Below, one piece after another: positions 25,110 to 34,662 of a stretch of DNA of 64,000 nucleotides. Every line of letters starts with the position of its first letter. Position 1 is the stretch's first letter. A program made the translations under genes and the position numbers. The notes beneath the pieces are model-generated. The model was not told the origin of the DNA, made no database searches, and was given only the letters and a program-made list of their open reading frames with translations. This DNA is from Holophagales bacterium (lineage in GTDB: Bacteria; Acidobacteriota; Thermoanaerobaculia; UBA5066), in the NCBI GenBank assembly GCA_016714815.1, contig JADKBZ010000005.1, positions 1 through 64,000 of the forward strand, given 5' to 3'.

Positions 25110-26858
25110 GTGAAGCTCGCGCCCCGCACCGAGGCCGCCGTCGTCGTCCTGACGGCGCTCGTCGCCGGCCTGCCTCTCCTGGCGGGCCGGGTCCTCGGCG
25201 GGCACGACGTGGCGACGTACCTGATGTACGCGCCGCAGGTGGCCGGGCTGCTCGGCGAGGGGACGTTCCTGCCGGCGTGGGCCGCCGAACTGAACGGGGG
25301 CTTCGGAGGCCCGGGGCTCCTCTTCTATCCGCCCCTCGTGAACGTCCCTCACGCGCTCCTCCTCCTGGCGGGAATCCCGCCGGCCGTCGGGACGGGGCTC
25401 GTCGCGGTGGCGCTCCTGGCCCTCTCCGGCCTCGCGGTCCTCGCCTGGATGCGCGCGTGGGGCCTCGCCGAGGGCGCCCTCGCCGCGGCGCTCGTCTACG
25501 TCGCCTCGCCCTACCGGCTCGTCGACCTCTACGAGCGGACCGCGCTCTCCGAGCACCTCGCGTTCCTCTTCCCACCGCTCGTCCTCGCCGCCCTCGCCTC
25601 GGCGCGGCCCGCCTCTCCCCTTCGCCGCACGGCCCTCGTCGCGCTCGCGGCCGCGGGGCTCCTGCTGTCGAACCTTCCCGCGGCCATCCTGACCGGAGTC
25701 GCGCTCGCCGCCGTCGTCCTGTTCCCCGCGACCGGAGAGGGTCGCCGGACCGTCGCGATCTCCGGCGCCCTCCTCGGCGCGGGTCTCGCGGCCTTCGCGC
25801 TCGTGCCGGCGGCGCTGTCGGGCCGGTGGTGCGCGACGGAGCTCTTCTACTCGGGCGGCTCGCCCTATTTCCGCCCGTCGCAGCACGTCCTCTTCGGCCC
25901 CGCCGAGCTGAACCCGGAGTTCGGGCGGCGCGTCTCCTGGGCCGTCGTCGCGCTCGCGGCGCTCCTGGCGATCGCGTTCGTCGCCGGGCGGCTGCGGGGG
26001 CGCCCCGACCCGCGCCGGGGACTCTGGGGCGCGATCGCCCTCGTGGCGTTCCTCGCGCTCCTGCCGCCCGCCGGCCCCGCCTGGGACGTGATCCCCGTTC
26101 TCTCGAAGCTCCAGTTCCCGTGGCGGCTCGCGACCGTCCTGACGCTCGCGCTCCCGCCCCTCGTGGCTCTCGCGCCGCGGCGTGCAGCGATCGCCCTCGT
26201 CGCGGCCGGGGCGCTCGCTTCCGTGCCCTGGTACGGGCGCTTCACCGCGCCGCTGGCGGCCGTCCCCGCCGAGGCACCCCCTCCCGCCGCTCCCGGGACG
26301 GCGTTCCCCGACCCGCAGGACGTGCACGACTCCGCGGGGCGTTCGGCTCACCCCTGGATGCAGAACCCCGGGCTGCTCGACGTCTGGTTCGTCCCGCGGA
26401 CGGTCCCCCCCGTGTCCTGGCGCGAGGTGGTCGAAGGGAGCGCACCATCGTCCGCTCCGTCGCTGCGTCGGGCGCCCGTGGCCTCGCGCGCCGGCCCCGT
26501 GCGCTGGAACGTGACGCGCTGGGACCGGCTGTCGAAAAGCGCGACGGTGGAGGGCCCGGGAGGCGCGCTGCTGATCCGGCAGCTCTACTTCCCGGGATTC
26601 CGGGTCGAAGTCGACGGGGCCCAGCGTCCCGTCCGTCCCGATCCGCCGACGGGCCTCCTGTCGGTCGAGATCCCGGCCGGCCGGCACGACGTCGCCTGGA
26701 GCTGGACTCCCTTCGGGCCGCTTCCCGCGGCGCGCGCCGTCTCGGCCGCGGCCGCCGCGGCCGTTTTCGTCCTGCTCGTCGTCCCGGCGTTCTTGCGGCG
26801 CCGCCCGACCCCCGGAAACGGATTCCGGCAGGTCAGCCCGGAAGCTCCCAGACGGTGA
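25110..26858 (+). CDS. polytopic GT-C-like membrane glycosyltransferase
   Basis: This 582-residue protein starts at GTG 25110 and has about ten membrane helices. The first extracytoplasmic loop contains GGHDVATYLMYAPQVAG and AELNGGFGGPGLLFYPP, the pattern of bacterial GT-C-fold proteins with 6-pyruvoyl-tetrahydropterin synthase-related annotation. A periplasmic C-terminal beta domain follows (QLYFPGFRVEVDGAQRPVR), then a last helix. It probably transfers a lipid-linked sugar in the envelope. Its 3' end overlaps the convergent GT gene by 26 bp. Confidence 0.75.
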   Translation: MKLAPRTEAAVVVLTALVAGLPLLAGRVLGGHDVATYLMYAPQVAGLLGEGTFLPAWAAELNGGFGGPGLLFYPPLVNVPHALLLLAGIPPAVGTGLVAVALLALSGLAVLAWMRAWGLAEGALAAALVYVASPYRLVDLYERTALSEHLAFLFPPLVLAALASARPASPLRRTALVALAAAGLLLSNLPAAILTGVALAAVVLFPATGEGRRTVAISGALLGAGLAAFALVPAALSGRWCATELFYSGGSPYFRPSQHVLFGPAELNPEFGRRVSWAVVALAALLAIAFVAGRLRGRPDPRRGLWGAIALVAFLALLPPAGPAWDVIPVLSKLQFPWRLATVLTLALPPLVALAPRRAAIALVAAGALASVPWYGRFTAPLAAVPAEAPPPAAPGTAFPDPQDVHDSAGRSAHPWMQNPGLLDVWFVPRTVPPVSWREVVEGSAPSSAPSLRRAPVASRAGPVRWNVTRWDRLSKSATVEGPGGALLIRQLYFPGFRVEVDGAQRPVRPDPPTGLLSVEIPAGRHDVAWSWTPFGPLPAARAVSAAAAAAVFVLLVVPAFLRRRPTPGNGFRQVSPEAPRR

Positions 26859-28635
26859 TCGAGCCGCCGACGAAGGCGATCCGGCGTCCCCGCGCCTTCA
26901 GCGCGCGGACGAGCTCTCCCACCTGGCGGGCGGCCACCTCGCCTTCGATCCCCGTGGTGAAGGCGACGCCGAGCGTTTCCATCATGTGGGAGACGGCGTA
27001 GCGCCCCGGACCGAACGGGACCGCCGGGTCGAGGAGGCGGCACCTGCGGGAGTAGTAGTTCGTCGCGACGCCGCCGTAGCCGACGACGGTCGTCGTCTCC
27101 TCCCACCCCCGCTCCTCCAGGAAAAGGTGCAGGCGGTGGAGGTCCTGGCCCCAGTCGACGTTCGAGTCGGAGAACCAGCGCCGTCCGCCTTCGTCCCCTC
27201 CCGCCAGAACGTTGAAGTAGGCGATCGGGGAGGTGCGCGAGAGGAAGAGGGAGAGCCCCGTCGACGCCACGAGAAGCGCGGCGGCCACCGCGAGGAGCCG
27301 CGGCCGCCGGGCGAGGCCGCGGCCCAGGACGATCGCGGCAGAGGCCGCCAGGAGCGCCCAGACGGGGAGCAGGTGCCGCGCGCCGATGTTGAACGAGGAC
27401 CGCGTCGAGGAGAGGAGATAGCCCGCCGCGACGAGGAGCGGAACGAGGATGGCAAGCGTCGTCGGGATCGCCGGCAGCGAGCCGCCGCCGCGACGAATCC
27501 TCGCGATCCCGGCCCCGAGCGCGAGCGCGAGGAGGACGAGGAACGCGGGGGTCGACTTCAGGAGAAAGGCCGCGGGGAAGTAGAGCGGAAAGGAACGCTC
27601 CGCCGTCTCGCCCCGGAACCAGTTCGCGCCCCTCCCCCGTTCGCTGAGGAGGACGACCCCCTTCAGGCCGCCGAGGTAGTGCCCGAGCGGCGGGGAGAGG
27701 CGCGCGAGGGTGGCGTACGTCTCGACCTCTCCCGGCCGGGCAGGGCGGCTCTGGAGGTAGGTCCGGACCGCGGCCTCGACCGCGGCGGGCGGCATCCGTC
27801 GAAGGGCGAACGACTGGACCCCGAAGACGACGAGCCCGCCGATTCCGAGCGCGAGGACGGCGCCCACGAGGCGGTCTCGCGTGACGGCCCACGCCGGCCT
27901 GCCGCCGGAGCCCGGGCCCGGGCCCGCCGGAAGCAGGAGGGAGAAGAGCGGCGCGGCCGCGACGACGGGGACGAGGAGGATCGCCGAGAACTTCGTGACG
28001 AGGGCGAGGCCGAGCGCGAGGCCGAGGACGAGCCACCGGGAGAGCGACGTCCCCGTGGCGGCCCGAACGGCGAGGAGGACGACCGCGAAAAAGGCGAGCG
28101 ACGCGCCGACGTCGGTGTGGACGTAGGCCGCGTGCGCGACGAAGCCCGGGTCGAGCGCCACGAGGCCCGCCGCCAGGAGGCCCGCCGCCGGGCCGGCGAC
28201 CCGCCTCACGCCGAGGTGGAGCGCGACGACGAGGAGCGCGAGGACCCAGGGGAAGGGCCGCCGCCCCGCCGCCACGATCCGGTCCGCGGGGGCGGAGTTC
28301 CCGTAGAACCAGTGCAGGTAGCCGTTGAAGGGCGACGCCGCGCAGGGCGCCGGCCCGCACGGCGTCGCGAGCCGCAGGGGACGCAGGCCGAGCGCTCCCG
28401 CGAGCTTGAGGAGGGGCGGGTGCTCCGGGTTCAGCCAGAACGAGCCGTCTTCCAGCGCCTCGGCGCCGGAGAAGAGGTGGATCGCCTCGTCGAACGTCGG
28501 CGAGTCGCCGAGCTGGTGGTACCAGACGGCGGCCAGGGAGAGGGCGACGAGGAGAAGGAGGAGCGCCGCCTCGGCGAGGACCGGCCAGACCCGTTCCGCC
28601 AGAGGCCTGCCGGGCCCGTTCAGGGAGGCGTCCAC
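26833..28635 (-). CDS. GT39/ArnT-like phospholipid-carrier-dependent glycosyltransferase
   Basis: The 600-residue membrane enzyme starts at GTG 28635, inside the 3' end of the upstream gene (16-bp overlap). The first periplasmic loop carries the acidic GT-C signature DSPTFDEAIHLFSGAEAL, followed by NPEHPPLLKLAGAL as in PMT/ArnT enzymes. Later loops have NIGARHLLPVWAL and SDSNVDWGQDLHRLHLFL, a pattern common in this subgroup. It is expected to move a sugar from an isoprenoid phosphate to a protein or glycolipid outside the inner membrane. Confidence 0.85.
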   Translation of the reverse strand: MDASLNGPGRPLAERVWPVLAEAALLLLLVALSLAAVWYHQLGDSPTFDEAIHLFSGAEALEDGSFWLNPEHPPLLKLAGALGLRPLRLATPCGPAPCAASPFNGYLHWFYGNSAPADRIVAAGRRPFPWVLALLVVALHLGVRRVAGPAAGLLAAGLVALDPGFVAHAAYVHTDVGASLAFFAVVLLAVRAATGTSLSRWLVLGLALGLALVTKFSAILLVPVVAAAPLFSLLLPAGPGPGSGGRPAWAVTRDRLVGAVLALGIGGLVVFGVQSFALRRMPPAAVEAAVRTYLQSRPARPGEVETYATLARLSPPLGHYLGGLKGVVLLSERGRGANWFRGETAERSFPLYFPAAFLLKSTPAFLVLLALALGAGIARIRRGGGSLPAIPTTLAILVPLLVAAGYLLSSTRSSFNIGARHLLPVWALLAASAAIVLGRGLARRPRLLAVAAALLVASTGLSLFLSRTSPIAYFNVLAGGDEGGRRWFSDSNVDWGQDLHRLHLFLEERGWEETTTVVGYGGVATNYYSRRCRLLDPAVPFGPGRYAVSHMMETLGVAFTTGIEGEVAARQVGELVRALKARGRRIAFVGGSITVWELPG

Positions 28636-29732
28636 TCGCCGAGGAGGCCGAGCTGGGCCAGGGCCAGCTTCCAGTAGTCCGGGAGGATTCCGTTGAGCGG
28701 GATGGCGCCCCAGCAGTAGACGAATCCCATGACGACCGGGATCGCGAAGAGCCACTTCGCCTCGCGCGTCTCCCAGATGTCGTGGAAGCCGACGACGAGC
28801 GCGAACGGCGCCATGACGAGCCAGTAGCGCGGCCACTCCTCGGTCGACATGTTGATGTGGAGGAGGAACTGGAGGGCCGAGTAGACGAAGATCGACTCGA
28901 ACTTCCGGATGCGCGAGATCCCGATGCCGTAGACGAAGGCGAGGAGGATGAAGTACTCGACCTGGTGGTACACGCCGAGGGAGAAGAGGTGCGGCATGAA
29001 GCCGAACGGGCGGAACGCGCCCGCCTTGTCCCCCTGCTGCGCGAAGTACTCGAGGAAGTTGCCGGTCCGGCTCCAGCAGTAGGCGAAGAAGCCGGCGAGC
29101 GCCGCGGGCGGGAGAAGGAGCCACGGAAGGGAGCGCCACTGCCTGCGCTGCATCAGGATCAGTCCGAGGGCGGGCGCGACGAGGAGGCCCGGGATTCTCG
29201 TGAGGGTCGCGAGCGCTCCCATGACCGCCGCCCAGCCGACCCGGTCCTTCTCGAAGAGGTAGATCGCCGCGAAGACGAAGAGCAGGAACGGCGCCTCGGT
29301 GGAGCCGGTGCTCCGGAAGTAGAGCCACCGCGGCGGGAAGAAGAGGAAGACGGAGGCGAGGAAGAGGGGCTGCGGGAGCTTCCAGGTGTCGCGGCAGAGC
29401 CGGTAGAAGAGGATCGCGGCCCCGGCGGTGCAGAGGATCGAGACCAGGAGCATCGAGCGCTGGTACCCGACGAACGAGAAGAGGCGGATGAGCGCCGGGT
29501 AGACCGGGAAGTGCCGGAGGAAGTACGACTCGACGTAGACGTAGGAGAGGATCGCGTAGTCGTCGGGGACGTCGTAGCCCGTTTTCGCGATCGTCAGGTA
29601 GTTCGGCCCGTCCCACGCCCGGTAGACCGTCCCCATCTGGCTCCAGAACGGCAGGTAGACGAGGAGAGAGCCCCCGACGGTCAGGAAGACGAGGAGGAGC
29701 TCGGCGCGGTATCGCTGGAAGAGGGCCTTCAT
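28620..29732 (-). CDS. GT-C-type membrane mannosyltransferase-like protein
   Basis: The 370-residue protein has about nine membrane helices. The first loop contains YRAWDGPNYLTIAKTGYD, the acidic D-G-x-x-Y signature seen in PIG-V/DUF2029-like GT-C proteins, then RHFPVYPALIRLFSFVGY. Further helices include LFLASVFLFFPPRWLYFRST and EWPRYWLVMAPFALVVGF. It is likely co-transcribed with the overlapping GT39-like gene. Acceptor and donor are unknown. Confidence 0.78.
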   Translation of the reverse strand: MKALFQRYRAELLLVFLTVGGSLLVYLPFWSQMGTVYRAWDGPNYLTIAKTGYDVPDDYAILSYVYVESYFLRHFPVYPALIRLFSFVGYQRSMLLVSILCTAGAAILFYRLCRDTWKLPQPLFLASVFLFFPPRWLYFRSTGSTEAPFLLFVFAAIYLFEKDRVGWAAVMGALATLTRIPGLLVAPALGLILMQRRQWRSLPWLLLPPAALAGFFAYCWSRTGNFLEYFAQQGDKAGAFRPFGFMPHLFSLGVYHQVEYFILLAFVYGIGISRIRKFESIFVYSALQFLLHINMSTEEWPRYWLVMAPFALVVGFHDIWETREAKWLFAIPVVMGFVYCWGAIPLNGILPDYWKLALAQLGLLGEWTPP

Positions 29733-29760
29733 TGCGGATCGTCCCGCGGATTCTAGGCGC

Positions 29761-31680
29761 TCACACGTCCAGGCTGTCAGCCTCCCGGGCCCTCTCCGTG
29801 ATGAAGCGGTAGCGGGCGCTCGCGTCCTTTCCCATGAGATCGGTGAACGTCCGCTCGGCCTCGAGGACGTCGGGGACGGTGATCTTCAGGGCGCGCCGGC
29901 GACGCGGGTCGAGCGTCGTCGCCTTCAGCTGCTCGGGCATCATCTCGCCGAGACCCTTGAAGCGCATGACCTCGGGCTTCACGTTCTTCGGGAGCTTCGC
30001 GAAGATGGCGTCCCGCTCGCGCTCGTCGAGCGCCCAGTAGGTCTCCTTGCCCGCGTCGATCCGGTAGAGCGGAGGCTGCGCGAGGTAGACGTGCCCTTCG
30101 AGGATCAGCTTCGGGAGGTGCCTCCAGAGGAACGTCAGGAGGAGCGTCGAGATGTGGTGGCCGTCGGCGTCGGCGTCCATGAGGAGGAAGATCTTCCCGT
30201 AGCGGAGCTTGGTGATGTCGAAGTCGCCGCCGCTGCCGCAGCCGAGGGCCGAGACGATGTCGGTCAGCTCCTTGTTCCCGGCGACCTTCGCCGAGTTCGC
30301 CTGCTCGGCGTTCAGCACCTTGCCACGGAGCGGGAGGATCGCCTGGGTCTGCCGGTCGCGCCCCTGCTTGGCCGAGCCGCCGGCCGAGTCCCCTTCGACG
30401 ATGAAGAGCTCCGACTCGGCGGGGTCGGTCGAGGAGCAGTCGGCGAGCTTGCCGGGGAGGTTCAGGCGGTGGGAGATCGCCGTCTTGCGCGTGACCTGCT
30501 GGGCGGCGGCGCGCGACGCCTCGCGGGCCTTCGTCGCCATGACGATCCGCCCGACGATCTGCTCGGCGACGGAGGGGTTCTCGTTCAGCCAGTTCTCGAG
30601 GGCGGGGCGCACCGCGCCGTCGACCTGCGCGGCGACCTCGGGGTTGTTGAGCCGCTCCTTCGTCTGCCCCTGGAACTGCGGCTCGAGGACGTAGACGGAG
30701 AGGAGCGCCACGAGCCCCTCGCGGATGTCCTCCGCCGACGGGGTGACGCCCTTGGGGAGGAGCGCGTGCGTGCCGAGGTGGTTCCTCACCGCCTTCACGA
30801 TCCCCGCCTTCAGGCCGCTCTCCTGCGTCCCGCCCGAGGAGGTCGGAATGCCGTTGACCCAGGAGCGGAAGTGCTCGTCGGTCGATTCGGTCCACTGGAG
30901 GGAGACCTCGAGGCGCGGCTCGGCGTCGCGCACCAGGACGAAGCCGCTGGCGTGGGTCGGGGTCTTCGCCCGGTCGGCGACGACCTTCAGGAGGTAGTCG
31001 GCGAGGCCGCCGTCGTGGGCGAACTCCTCTCGCAGGGCGGGCTTCTTCGTCTCGTCGACGAAGACGACGCGCAGGCCGCGGTGGAGGTAGGTCTTCGCCT
31101 CGAGCCGGTCGCGGATCTCGTCGGCGTCGAAGGCGAGCTTGCCGAAGATCTCCGCGTCGGGGCGGAAGCGGATGGTCGTTCCGCTGCCGCGCACCTTCTC
31201 CGTCGAGACCTTCGTCAGCTTCGAGGTCGCCTTTCCCTGCCCGTACGTCTGCATCCACTCGTTGCCGTCGCGGCGGACGTTCACCGTCATCTCGGACGAG
31301 AGCCCGCAGACGACGGACGACCCGACCCCGTGGAGGCCGCCCGAGTGGACGTAGTTGCCCTGCTCGAACTTGCCGCCGGCGTGGAGCGTCGTCAGGATCA
31401 GCTCGAGGGCGGGCTTCTTGTACTTGGGGTGGACGTCGACCGGGATGCCGCGGCCGTTGTCGGAAATCTCGACCTCGCGCCCGTCGGCGAAAAGGCGGAC
31501 CTCGATGCGCGTGGCGAAGCCGTTGATGACCTCGTCGACGGCGTTGTCGACGATCTCCCAGACGAGGTGGTGGAGCCCCCTGGAGTCGACCCCGCCGATG
31601 TACATGCCCGGGCGCTTGCGGACCGGCTCGAGCCCCTCGAGGACGGTGATGTCGGCGGCGGTGTAGTTGGTGGCGGCCAT
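29761..31680 (-). CDS. parE: type IIA DNA topoisomerase subunit B (ParE/GyrB)
   Basis: The 639-residue ATPase subunit pairs with ParC/GyrA to change DNA topology. It shows the GHKL ATPase (VRKRPGMYIGGVD, EIVDNAVDE, EISDNGRGIPVD, HSGGLHGVGSS) and the transducer. The Toprim domain reads VEGDSAGGSAKQGRDR and LLMDADADGHHIS, and the C-terminus RFKGLGEMMPEQLK. LRYGKI before the Toprim DxD and the HHIS spacing look more ParE-like; GyrB cannot be excluded. No parC/gyrA gene is adjacent. Start ATG at 31680. Confidence 0.93.
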   Translation of the reverse strand: MAATNYTAADITVLEGLEPVRKRPGMYIGGVDSRGLHHLVWEIVDNAVDEVINGFATRIEVRLFADGREVEISDNGRGIPVDVHPKYKKPALELILTTLHAGGKFEQGNYVHSGGLHGVGSSVVCGLSSEMTVNVRRDGNEWMQTYGQGKATSKLTKVSTEKVRGSGTTIRFRPDAEIFGKLAFDADEIRDRLEAKTYLHRGLRVVFVDETKKPALREEFAHDGGLADYLLKVVADRAKTPTHASGFVLVRDAEPRLEVSLQWTESTDEHFRSWVNGIPTSSGGTQESGLKAGIVKAVRNHLGTHALLPKGVTPSAEDIREGLVALLSVYVLEPQFQGQTKERLNNPEVAAQVDGAVRPALENWLNENPSVAEQIVGRIVMATKAREASRAAAQQVTRKTAISHRLNLPGKLADCSSTDPAESELFIVEGDSAGGSAKQGRDRQTQAILPLRGKVLNAEQANSAKVAGNKELTDIVSALGCGSGGDFDITKLRYGKIFLLMDADADGHHISTLLLTFLWRHLPKLILEGHVYLAQPPLYRIDAGKETYWALDERERDAIFAKLPKNVKPEVMRFKGLGEMMPEQLKATTLDPRRRRALKITVPDVLEAERTFTDLMGKDASARYRFITERAREADSLDV

Positions 31681-31744
31681 TGCGAGCGGCCGAAAGTACG
31701 CAGGCGGGGGGGCGCCGTCAAGCGGAGGTGGCATTCTCCGGCAC

Positions 31745-33508
31745 GTGGAAGGGATCGGACCGGACGACCCGCGACGTCCCGGGCCCGGCTCGCGACCCTC
31801 GGCTTCGAGCTCCGCCGGGCGTCGATCCGCCGAGGTCGGGGAGGCCCTCGTCTCGTTCCTCGGCGCCCTGCCCCTTGCGGCCGGTCTCGGCTGGCTCCTC
31901 GGCGTGCCGCTCTCCGGGCTCGCTCTTCTCCCCGCGGCGGCGCTGGCGTCGTGGGCCGCGCCGACGGGCCGCCGCGTCGCCACCCTCGTCCCCGCCGCCC
32001 TCCTCGTCGCCGGCGCCGTCGCCCTGAGCGTCGCCTTTCTCGACGTCTCCTTCGACGGGCTGCTTTACCACCTTCCGGCCGTCCGCGCCCTGGCGGACGG
32101 GTGGAACCCGGTCCTCGATGGGCCGCTCGATCGCGGGAGGTCCGGGGAGATCTTCGCGAACCTCTACCCCAAGGGAGCGTGGGCGTCGGGGGCCGTCCTC
32201 GCGAGCACCACCGGAAAGATGGAGGCCGCGAAGGCCCTCTCGCTCGTCTGGCCGCTCTCCGTCTTCCTCCTCGCCTTCGGAACGCTCCGGCCCGCGCTCG
32301 AAAGCCGGCTCCGCGCCGCGGCGCTCGCGGCGATCGTCGCGCTCAATCCCGTCGCGCTCCTCCAGATGTTCGCGACGACGGCCGACGGCGCCGTCGCGTG
32401 CGCGGTGACGGCGAGCCTTCTCCTCGCCGTCCGCCTCGCGCGCTCGTGGAGTCGCGAGACCGCGGCCGCGTTCGCGCTCGGCCTCGTCGCCCTCTGCAAC
32501 GTGAAGCTCTCCGGGGCCGCGTTCGCGTTCTTCACCGGGGGCGCCGCGCTCGGCCTCGCCGCGTTCCAGGGGAGGCGCCTCGTCCTCCGTACGGCGGCCC
32601 TCCTCGGCGCGGCGGCCGTCGCCGGAATCCTCGTCGCCGGCTGGAACCCGTACGTCACGAACGCCCTCCGCTACGGACACCCGGCGCATCCGGTCCTCGG
32701 CGCGCATCCGATCGACCTCGAGCGGGGGCAGACCGCCGCCGACTTCCACACGCGGGGCCGCTGGGCGAAGCTGGGCGCCTCTCTCTTCGCCGAGTGCTCG
32801 AACGGGCTGACGCGGCCGCGGCCCCGGGTGCCGTTCCTCTTTTCCCCGGCCGAGCTCCGCGCCTTCGCCTCGTGGGACGTCCGATTCGGCGGCTTCGGGC
32901 CGCTCTTCTCGGGCGCTCTCCTCGTCTCCCTCCCGCTCCTGGCGGTCCTCCTGCGGCGCGGCGCGCCGCACCGCGCCCCCGCGCTCGTCCTCCTCGCGGC
33001 GGTCGCCGGGATGGTGGCGATCAACCCCGAGGCATGGTGGGCGCGGCTCGCTCCGCAGACCTGGCTCGTGCCGGCGGGAACGGCCCTCCTCGGTTCGCTC
33101 TCCACGTCGAGGAACGTTCGCCGCATCGCGTCCGGGCTCCTCGTCCTCCTCCTGGCGAACCTCGCCCTCGTCTCGGTCCCCTACCTCTTCGGCCAGGCGG
33201 TCTTCACCGCGTCGGCCCGGTCGCAGCTCGCCGGGCTGCGGGAGGCCGCCAGGCGCGAGGGCCCGCTCCTCGTCCGCCTGAACTCCTTCGAAGGGTCCCG
33301 CTGGCGGCTCGAGGAGAGCCGGATCCCGTTTCGCGAGGTGGAGAGCTTCGAGGGGAGGGCCGCGGTCGTCCTCGCCTTCTCGCAGGCGGAAGTCGCCTCC
33401 CCGTCGGGCTCCCCGCTGCCGGAAGCCGGCACGGCCGCGCGGATCGCGGCCCGGGCTCTCGCAGCTTTCGGAGTGAACGGCTCCGCGATCGGCCTCGGCC
33501 CTCCCTGA
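31745..33508 (+). CDS. polytopic membrane protein, GT-C-like
   Basis: The 587-residue product (GTG start at 31745) has a short charged leader and then many helices. The loop after the second or third helix contains SFDGLLYHLPAVRALADGW, and farther on LDRGRSGEIFANLYPKGAW, typical of GT-C-fold proteins with an acidic residue followed by a Y-H-L-P motif. ALCNVKLSGAAFAFFTGG fits the same group. Biochemical role not known. It diverges from the topoisomerase gene with 64 bp between starts. Confidence 0.68.
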   Translation: MEGIGPDDPRRPGPGSRPSASSSAGRRSAEVGEALVSFLGALPLAAGLGWLLGVPLSGLALLPAAALASWAAPTGRRVATLVPAALLVAGAVALSVAFLDVSFDGLLYHLPAVRALADGWNPVLDGPLDRGRSGEIFANLYPKGAWASGAVLASTTGKMEAAKALSLVWPLSVFLLAFGTLRPALESRLRAAALAAIVALNPVALLQMFATTADGAVACAVTASLLLAVRLARSWSRETAAAFALGLVALCNVKLSGAAFAFFTGGAALGLAAFQGRRLVLRTAALLGAAAVAGILVAGWNPYVTNALRYGHPAHPVLGAHPIDLERGQTAADFHTRGRWAKLGASLFAECSNGLTRPRPRVPFLFSPAELRAFASWDVRFGGFGPLFSGALLVSLPLLAVLLRRGAPHRAPALVLLAAVAGMVAINPEAWWARLAPQTWLVPAGTALLGSLSTSRNVRRIASGLLVLLLANLALVSVPYLFGQAVFTASARSQLAGLREAARREGPLLVRLNSFEGSRWRLEESRIPFREVESFEGRAAVVLAFSQAEVASPSGSPLPEAGTAARIAARALAAFGVNGSAIGLGPP

Positions 33509-33561
33509 AGCCCCGTCCCCGCCACCGGGCGCCGCCCGGCCCCACCCGTTAACCTCCGCGG

Positions 33562-34572
33562 ATGCCGGCCGCCGCCGACGCCCTCGCGCGCGTCTTCGCG
33601 CTCACCCTCCACGTCCTCGAGAGAACGGGGGCGGCGGCCCGTCTCGCCGCGCTTCCCGTCCCGGTCGCGCCCGAGGCCCGCCCGCTGGCCGCGGTCCTCT
33701 TCGCGGCGACGGCCATCCTCCTGCTCTACGCCTCGCTCGCCTCCGGCGGCGACGTCCGCGTCCGCTCGTTCCGCGCCGCGACCCTCCTCTCCGCCTGCGC
33801 TCTTCCCCTCGCCGCGCTCCGGCTGCTGCCGGGGCCGGGAGGGCCCGCCCTCGGCGGGGCGGCGGTCGTCCTCGTCGTCCTCGCGTCGGTGGCGCACCGC
33901 GCCCTCTCCTCCGGCCGCTCCGAAGGGACCGCCTCGCGATTCGTCTCCCGCGTTCGCCTCCTCTTCGAGGGGCTCGGTCTCTCACTCTCCGCCGTCGCGC
34001 TCGCGCTCGTCCTCTCCGGCCGCGCCCTTCCCGCGCGCCTCGCCTTCTGGTCGCTCTTCCTCCTGCGCCTCTCGATCGCCGACCTGATCGACCCGTCCCG
34101 CCTCGCCGCGGGAACGGGGCTGACCCGCTCGGCGGCCCGCGACGTGAAGTCGGCGATGGGCCGCAGCCCGCGCGCGCCCCGCCCGGCCCGACGACTGCGG
34201 CGTGCCGCCTCCGGCGCGGCGAAGGGAGCGCTCCTGGCGCTCTGGCTCGCCCTCCCGCTGGCCGCCGCGCTCGCCCGGGGCGAGGTGGCCGCGGGCGCCT
34301 GGCCCCCCGAGGCCCTCCACCTGCGCTGGTATCCGCCGGCGGCCCTGGCGCTCACGGCGCTCCTCCTGCTCGGCCAGGCGCTGCGGGCGCTCCGGGACCA
34401 TCGGCTCCTCGACGCCGCGCGGGGCGCGGCGGTCGGCCTCGGCACGGCGGCCTGGCTCTTCCTCCTCTTCCGCGACCCGGCGTTCGAGGCCCAGCGGCAC
34501 GCCCTTCCGGCCCTCGTCCTGGCCGAGACGGTGGCGGGGTTCCTCTTCGGCGCGGCCGCCCGCGGACGCTGA
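33562..34572 (+). CDS. polytopic membrane protein of unknown function
   Basis: This 336-residue, very Ala/Leu-rich protein has about nine hydrophobic segments (LAAVLFAATAILLLYASLA, AAVVLVVLASVAHRAL, LSLSAVALALVLSG, ALAWLALPLAAALA-like, LALTALLLLGQALRAL). A basic cytoplasmic loop (RSPRAPRPARRLRR) falls in the middle. No conserved motif is recognised. It lies in the same direction between a GT-C protein and a kinase gene. Confidence 0.7.
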   Translation: MPAAADALARVFALTLHVLERTGAAARLAALPVPVAPEARPLAAVLFAATAILLLYASLASGGDVRVRSFRAATLLSACALPLAALRLLPGPGGPALGGAAVVLVVLASVAHRALSSGRSEGTASRFVSRVRLLFEGLGLSLSAVALALVLSGRALPARLAFWSLFLLRLSIADLIDPSRLAAGTGLTRSAARDVKSAMGRSPRAPRPARRLRRAASGAAKGALLALWLALPLAAALARGEVAAGAWPPEALHLRWYPPAALALTALLLLGQALRALRDHRLLDAARGAAVGLGTAAWLFLLFRDPAFEAQRHALPALVLAETVAGFLFGAAARGR

Positions 34573-34662
34573 GGGGCCCCGGCTCGCCGCCCGGCCGCGC
34601 CGGACGTAGACTGAGCCGCTTCCCCTCTTCTCCCATCTCGCCACGGTCCGGAGGCTTCGCCG

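Noticed and set aside
29761..31680. Calling the topoisomerase subunit definitively GyrB
   Set aside because: LRYGKI and the Toprim spacing look ParE-like, no gyrA or parC neighbour is present and the key discriminating comparison cannot be run here.
30091..33552. A very long open frame (>1,100 codons) antisense to the topoisomerase gene
   Set aside because: It is a shadow of GC-rich third positions; its Arg/Gly/Pro-rich translation has no motifs, while the opposite strand encodes a canonical topoisomerase subunit.
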